NCBI RefSeq assembly: GCF_002234675.1
Contig: NC_019866.2
Location: forward strand, 17,715,311 to 17,779,310
Reading direction: 5' to 3'
DNA from: Oryzias latipes
Lineage: Eukaryota > Chordata > Actinopteri > Beloniformes > Adrianichthyidae
Length of the DNA stretch: 64,000 nucleotides
The notes beneath the pieces are model-generated. The model made no database searches, was not told the origin of the DNA, and saw only the letters and a list, made by a program, of their open reading frames with translations. Every line of letters starts with the position of its first letter. The stretch's first letter is position 1. The position numbers and the translations under genes are program-made. This document shows, piece by piece, positions 61,587-64,000 of the stretch.

Positions 61587-62090
61587 TTAATGGCCCCAAA
61601 CTCTATCAGAATTTGAGCCCCGTTATCGAAATGTTGGTTTATGACTTCTGTGTAAGTAAATACTGAGATAAGACTAGGCTAGTTTTCCTACTTGCCGACG
61701 ACTGGATATATGGAACGCAGACTAACATGATGTGTGAATGATCCCGCCCATCAAACCCAATATCTAAATCCAATTGGTCATCTTAACGCCAAGGGACGGG
61801 CTTTGGGTCTGTTTTTTTTAAATGCAGAATTGGGTTATTACAACGTCCATCCGGAGATTTTCACAAAGGAACAAAACATTCAAAAAAGCTTTTTATAGAG
61901 TTGTTTTAAAAAGTTATCAATAATGTGATTTGAAAAGCTATTATTAACAAGATTTACAGGTAATTACGCCTGTTATACATGTCATTTATTTAATTGATGG
62001 AATTATGATGAAAATGACCAGTTATTAAACTACAAACATATAAGAATTAAACAAAAATAATAAAATATCACATGATGTTGCTATGTTGCT
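61587..62090. other. HAPSTR1 5' flank
   Basis: The first 220 bp upstream of the start codon are GC-richer (tcgaaatgttgg, cttgccgacgactgg) and probably hold the promoter and 5' UTR. No TATA box is evident. The rest is AT-rich. Confidence 0.4.
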
Positions 62091-64000
62091 TATACACTAT
62101 GAAGCAAGGCATCATCACTCTCATTCTTTAACTTGGCAAAGATCCTTGACTGATTGAAAATCTGAGACCAATAACCATGCTATAAAATCTTAACCCATAT
62201 ATTTGCCACTAGAATGAAAACTGGGATGTTCCAGATTATTTCTGATACTCAATCTGGCGTTCTAAAAGGCCGACCAATTCATAATAACTTCCGCCTCACA
62301 GTGGACCTGTTAGAATACAACAATCTGATTTAAGACAAAGGCTTCATTTTGTTCCTTGATTACTTTTTAAAATTTACGACAGTCTAGAGTATACCCATCA
62401 ATTAATGTTTCAAACTCTAGATTTATTTGGTTTCGGACCCAACTTTATAAATTTAACCACTACACGTTATAGGGATATGAATAGTGTCATGTCATGGAAC
62501 ATCGCTGAGATTGCCCATTAAAATAAACAGGGTTTTCCTATCTCTCCTTTACTCTTCATCGCTGCAGCTGAAGTGTTAGCAATTTTGATTAAAAAAAATA
62601 AAAATTGGACAATCTTAATATTTTAGGCCAATAAATAACAATCACTCAGTTCGCTGACAACACAGCTATTTTTATGAGGAACAGCAGTGAGATTCCTATG
62701 ATTCTACATATATATTTTTTCTCCAGAGCGTCTGGTCTGAAACTCAATCTGAAAATATGTGAGTTACTTCCGATAAAAGACGTTTAACGTTCCTGTTAAA
62801 TCTATATCTATATTATTAGAGGATCTAAACTTTGGAAAACTCTAGATAAGTGCAAATGAAACCTAAATATGTGGTCTAAAAAAGATATTTCTATTCTGGG
62901 TAGAGTTTTTCTAGTAAAGATGGAATCCCTATCAAGATTAATCAACCTAGCACATTCTTTATTCTTCCCCAAACCTGCAACTAAAGACATAATTCAAGCT
63001 AACTTTAAGTTCATTTGGAAATAAAAAAACAAATACCAGAAAAGGTCTGATGCTAACGGATCATAAAGAGGGAGGATTTAAAGCTATTGATGTTGAATGT
63101 TTAGATGGTACGATTAAATCAACTGGCTGAGATCCTTCTTAAAGAATAAAAAGGGTTTCTGGTATCAATTTCCCTCTAAGATATTCATGGATGTAGGTGG
63201 AATTAACTTTCTGCTGAGATGTGGATATGACCTGAAGAGACTGCCAATCAAACTTTCTGCGTTTCATCAACAACAACTAAGTACTGGAAACACACTTGTA
63301 AGCACAATTTTCGGTCCGCACAACATGCCTCTCTGGAACTGCTGTTGTGTGTTACGAAGACACAAATCCTTGTTTGGCAATATCTGGCTGACTAAGGGGA
63401 TATGGTCTGTTCTGCATTTACTAGATAATTCTAGAAATATTTTGACGTTTGAAAACTTTTGTTCTAAATATTAGTTATTGGATTGGAAACAATATGATGC
63501 TGGATGATGCTGTGATCAAAGCTCTTCCTCTGACATTGGTCAAATTATCACAAAATCTATTGTTAAACAAAGTTAATTTAAAACTTCTTTCTCTCCAACT
63601 GGACAGACAGCCTGTTACAAAGACAGAATTACCAAACACCTTTAGAGTTTGTTTGTCCAAATATCTCATCCAAAAAAAACATTTCTAAACACTTTTCTAG
63701 AGAAAAGGTGATTGAATTAGGATCCAAATTTGTTCAATTTTCTATTTTACCAGAAGTAAAAGAAAAAAATAATTAACGATATTTACCCATCCAAGGAATT
63801 TTGAGACATGGATTTGGTTTTGAAGAGAATAGTTGCAGTTTTTGTTTCAATTACATTGAGACAGTGGATCATTTATTCTTTAATTATGGAGTTATAAATA
63901 CATTTTGGGAAGAGTTTTGCTTTTGGTATTTTTCTAAAGTCACAGCTTCAGTTTATTTGGATTCAAATGTTTTATGGTGGTGATATCTAATAGACTAGAA
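62090..64000 (+). mobile_element. Tx1/L1-like LINE ORF2, degraded, continues past the window
   Basis: Successive broken frames read RPITM, ATRMKTGMFQIISDTQSGVL, KGRPIHNNFR, GFILFLDYF, TQFADNTAIFMRN (in place of the catalytic FADD), ASGLKLNLKICELLPIKD and FFPKPATKD. The last frame, 63801-63983, reads FGFEENSCSFCFNYIETVDH plus LFFNYGVINTFWEEF, a C..C..H zinc-knuckle region. Many stops and frameshifts show long decay. It resembles the fragment at 44285-44990. Confidence 0.75.

Overview
The window is vertebrate genomic DNA, most likely from a ray-finned fish. It has intron-rich genes with GT/AG splice sites, AT-rich introns, long TG/TA microsatellites, Tc1, Harbinger, hAT-like and piggyBac-like elements, tRNA-headed SINEs, and L1, L2 and Tx1-like LINEs. 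The repeat repertoire, especially a TTAA-flanked MITE of about 200 bp, reminds me of medaka (Oryzias), but the species is an inference. Almost all single-frame ORFs here are chance frames in introns, UTRs and repeats. The real genes had to be assembled exon by exon.

Four host genes are supported. (1) 3' part of TNRC6A (GW182), plus strand, 17 coding exons from 8797 to 24902, then a 3'UTR of about 4.9 kb ending near 29.83 kb; the first exons and the large GW-repeat exon lie upstream of the window. (2) NDUFAB1, mitochondrial acyl carrier protein and complex I subunit, minus strand, 4 exons, 34268 to 32098. (3) DCTN5, dynactin p25, plus strand, 6 exons, 45159 to 48286. (4) HAPSTR1 (C16orf72), minus strand, 5 exons, 61586 to 51401. 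All exon phases join without a break. NDUFAB1, DCTN5, TNRC6A and HAPSTR1 all sit on human 16p, so the block is a compacted, rearranged piece of an ancestral linkage group. PALB2, which in human lies between NDUFAB1 and DCTN5, is not recognisable here. The interval holds only transposons.

Layout: 0-8.8 kb TNRC6A intron with a full-length L1 flanked by a perfect 16-bp target duplication; 8.8-29.8 kb TNRC6A; 29.8-32 kb a decayed THAP-domain transposon with a perfect 32-bp palindrome; 32-34.3 kb NDUFAB1; 35.6-39.3 kb one Harbinger element carrying a transposase and an opposite-strand partner gene, and a remnant of another; 40.6-45 kb L2 and Tx1-like LINEs with nested insertions; 45-48.8 kb DCTN5; 51.4-61.6 kb HAPSTR1 with two fused Tc1 remnants and a SINE in its introns; 62-64 kb a degraded Tx1/L1-like LINE running off the end.

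The genes do not form one pathway. TNRC6A is the scaffold of miRNA silencing, NDUFAB1 serves mitochondrial fatty-acid synthesis, Fe-S assembly and complex I, DCTN5 belongs to the dynactin pointed-end complex, and HAPSTR1 is a HUWE1-linked stress-response factor. Gene pairs converge (TNRC6A/NDUFAB1 and DCTN5/HAPSTR1), and NDUFAB1 and DCTN5 diverge. I see no new multi-gene system. The most interesting items are a shortened PAM2 motif in TNRC6A, the missing PALB2, an 816-bp near-identical duplication with a 24-bp target duplication, a piggyBac-type MITE family with a reading-frame test of its TTAA duplication, and the two-gene Harbinger element.
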